From: Deltaproteobacteria bacterium
GTDB lineage: Bacteria > Myxococcota_A > UBA9160 > SMWR01
Length of the DNA: 34,364 nucleotides
NCBI GenBank assembly: GCA_019310425.1
Contig: JAFDEI010000009.1
Location: forward strand, 1-34,364
Reading direction: 5' to 3'
Shown piece after piece: positions 33,979-34,364 of the stretch (its first letter is position 1; each line of letters starts with the position of its first letter). A program made the translations under genes and the position numbers. Under the pieces are notes generated by a model, which was not told the origin of the DNA, made no database searches, and saw nothing but the letters and a program-made list of their open reading frames with translations.

Positions 33979-34364
33979 ATGGCGAACGACGACGAACTCT
34001 CCGGTGAGGAGCGCGTCAAGCGCTCGGTCGCGAAGACCATCGGCAACACGCTCTTCGTGATCCTCGTCGCGGCCGGGCTGGGCTCCTGGTGGTGGTTCTT
34101 CGGAACCTATGAGCTCTACCCCGGGCAGGCGGCGATCATCTTCCGGCTGGGCGCCTATCAGGAGACGGTTTCGCAGGCGGGCCTGCATTTTCATTTGCCG
34201 TCGCCGATTGACGTCCATGAGATCGTGAAGGTCGGGGCGCTGCAGAAGGTTGAATTCGGGGTGGGGGGTGTGGAAGAGGGCGCGACCTCGAAGGAGGCGA
34301 TACAGGAAGCCAGCATGCAGACGCAGGACAACGCGATCGTGCGGCTGAGCTTCGTCGTCCAATA
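33979..34364 (+). CDS. HflK-like SPFH protein, 3' end outside the window
   Basis: The 128-codon start of a second SPFH protein. A cytoplasmic N-terminus (MANDDELSGEERVKRSVAKT) is followed by one membrane helix (TLFVILVAAGLGSWWWFFG) and then the start of the SPFH domain (PGQAAIIFRLGAYQETVSQAGLHFHLPSPI). A long loop with GVEEGATSKEAIQEASMQTQDNA before the next strand is HflK-like. It begins four bases after the slipin stop, with GAGGA upstream. Whether it pairs with an HflC cannot be seen because the window ends. Confidence 0.82.
   Translation, partial: MANDDELSGEERVKRSVAKTIGNTLFVILVAAGLGSWWWFFGTYELYPGQAAIIFRLGAYQETVSQAGLHFHLPSPIDVHEIVKVGALQKVEFGVGGVEEGATSKEAIQEASMQTQDNAIVRLSFVVQ

Overview
The window looks like a chromosomal segment from a high-GC, motile bacterium of the broad deltaproteobacterial type (Myxococcota, Desulfobacterota or Binatota-like). 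This rests on strong G/C third-position bias, a FliA-type sigma factor beside sigma-54 activators, DUF4388/TPR response regulators, a SpmA-SpmB fusion and REP-type Y1 transposases. The exact phylum is not decided by the sequence.

Region by region. (1) 1-5952: the start of a fliA/whiG-type sigma factor gene with a sigma-54 (-24/-12) promoter, two NtrC-type activators transcribed divergently, a PAS histidine kinase and a short receiver protein. (2) 5969-11532: a membrane coiled-coil protein with a RelE/ParE-like C-terminus, a methyltransferase, and a minus-strand operon of small membrane protein, glycosyltransferase, methyltransferase and a second paralogous glycosyltransferase. (3) About 11.5-20.2 kb: an accessory block of unrelated single genes (an H/CxxC hypothetical, a flavin-binding protein, a GntH-like metallo-hydrolase, a 777-residue receiver/DUF4388/TPR protein, a GH172/DUF2961 protein) mixed with two C-terminal relics of IS3-family transposases and a REP-type Y1 transposase. 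(4) 20.5-28.5 kb: a peptidoglycan recycling and remodelling cluster: AnmK, a small MBL hydrolase, MurU-like and AmgK-like enzymes, SpmAB, a PBP4-type carboxypeptidase, and a lytic transglycosylase with a DUF5658 partner. (5) 28.8-34.4 kb: a small XRE regulator, then rsmD, coaD, coaBC, nfeD and two SPFH proteins on the plus strand.

How the genes work together. In cluster 4 the lytic transglycosylase and PBP4 would act on the wall and release anhydro-muropeptides. AnmK would phosphorylate anhydro-MurNAc, and AmgK plus MurU would turn free MurNAc into UDP-MurNAc. The phosphatase step between them (MupP in Pseudomonas) is not obvious. The small MBL hydrolase, translationally coupled to murU, is the only unassigned enzyme in that operon.

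Two core genes look damaged. coaD lacks its C-terminal motif, and nfeD is split by a one-base frameshift. Either the assembly has indel errors here or these are real lesions. The most unusual proteins are the membrane coiled-coil/RelE-like fusion and the response regulator with Glu in place of its phospho-acceptor Asp plus an acidic octapeptide repeat.
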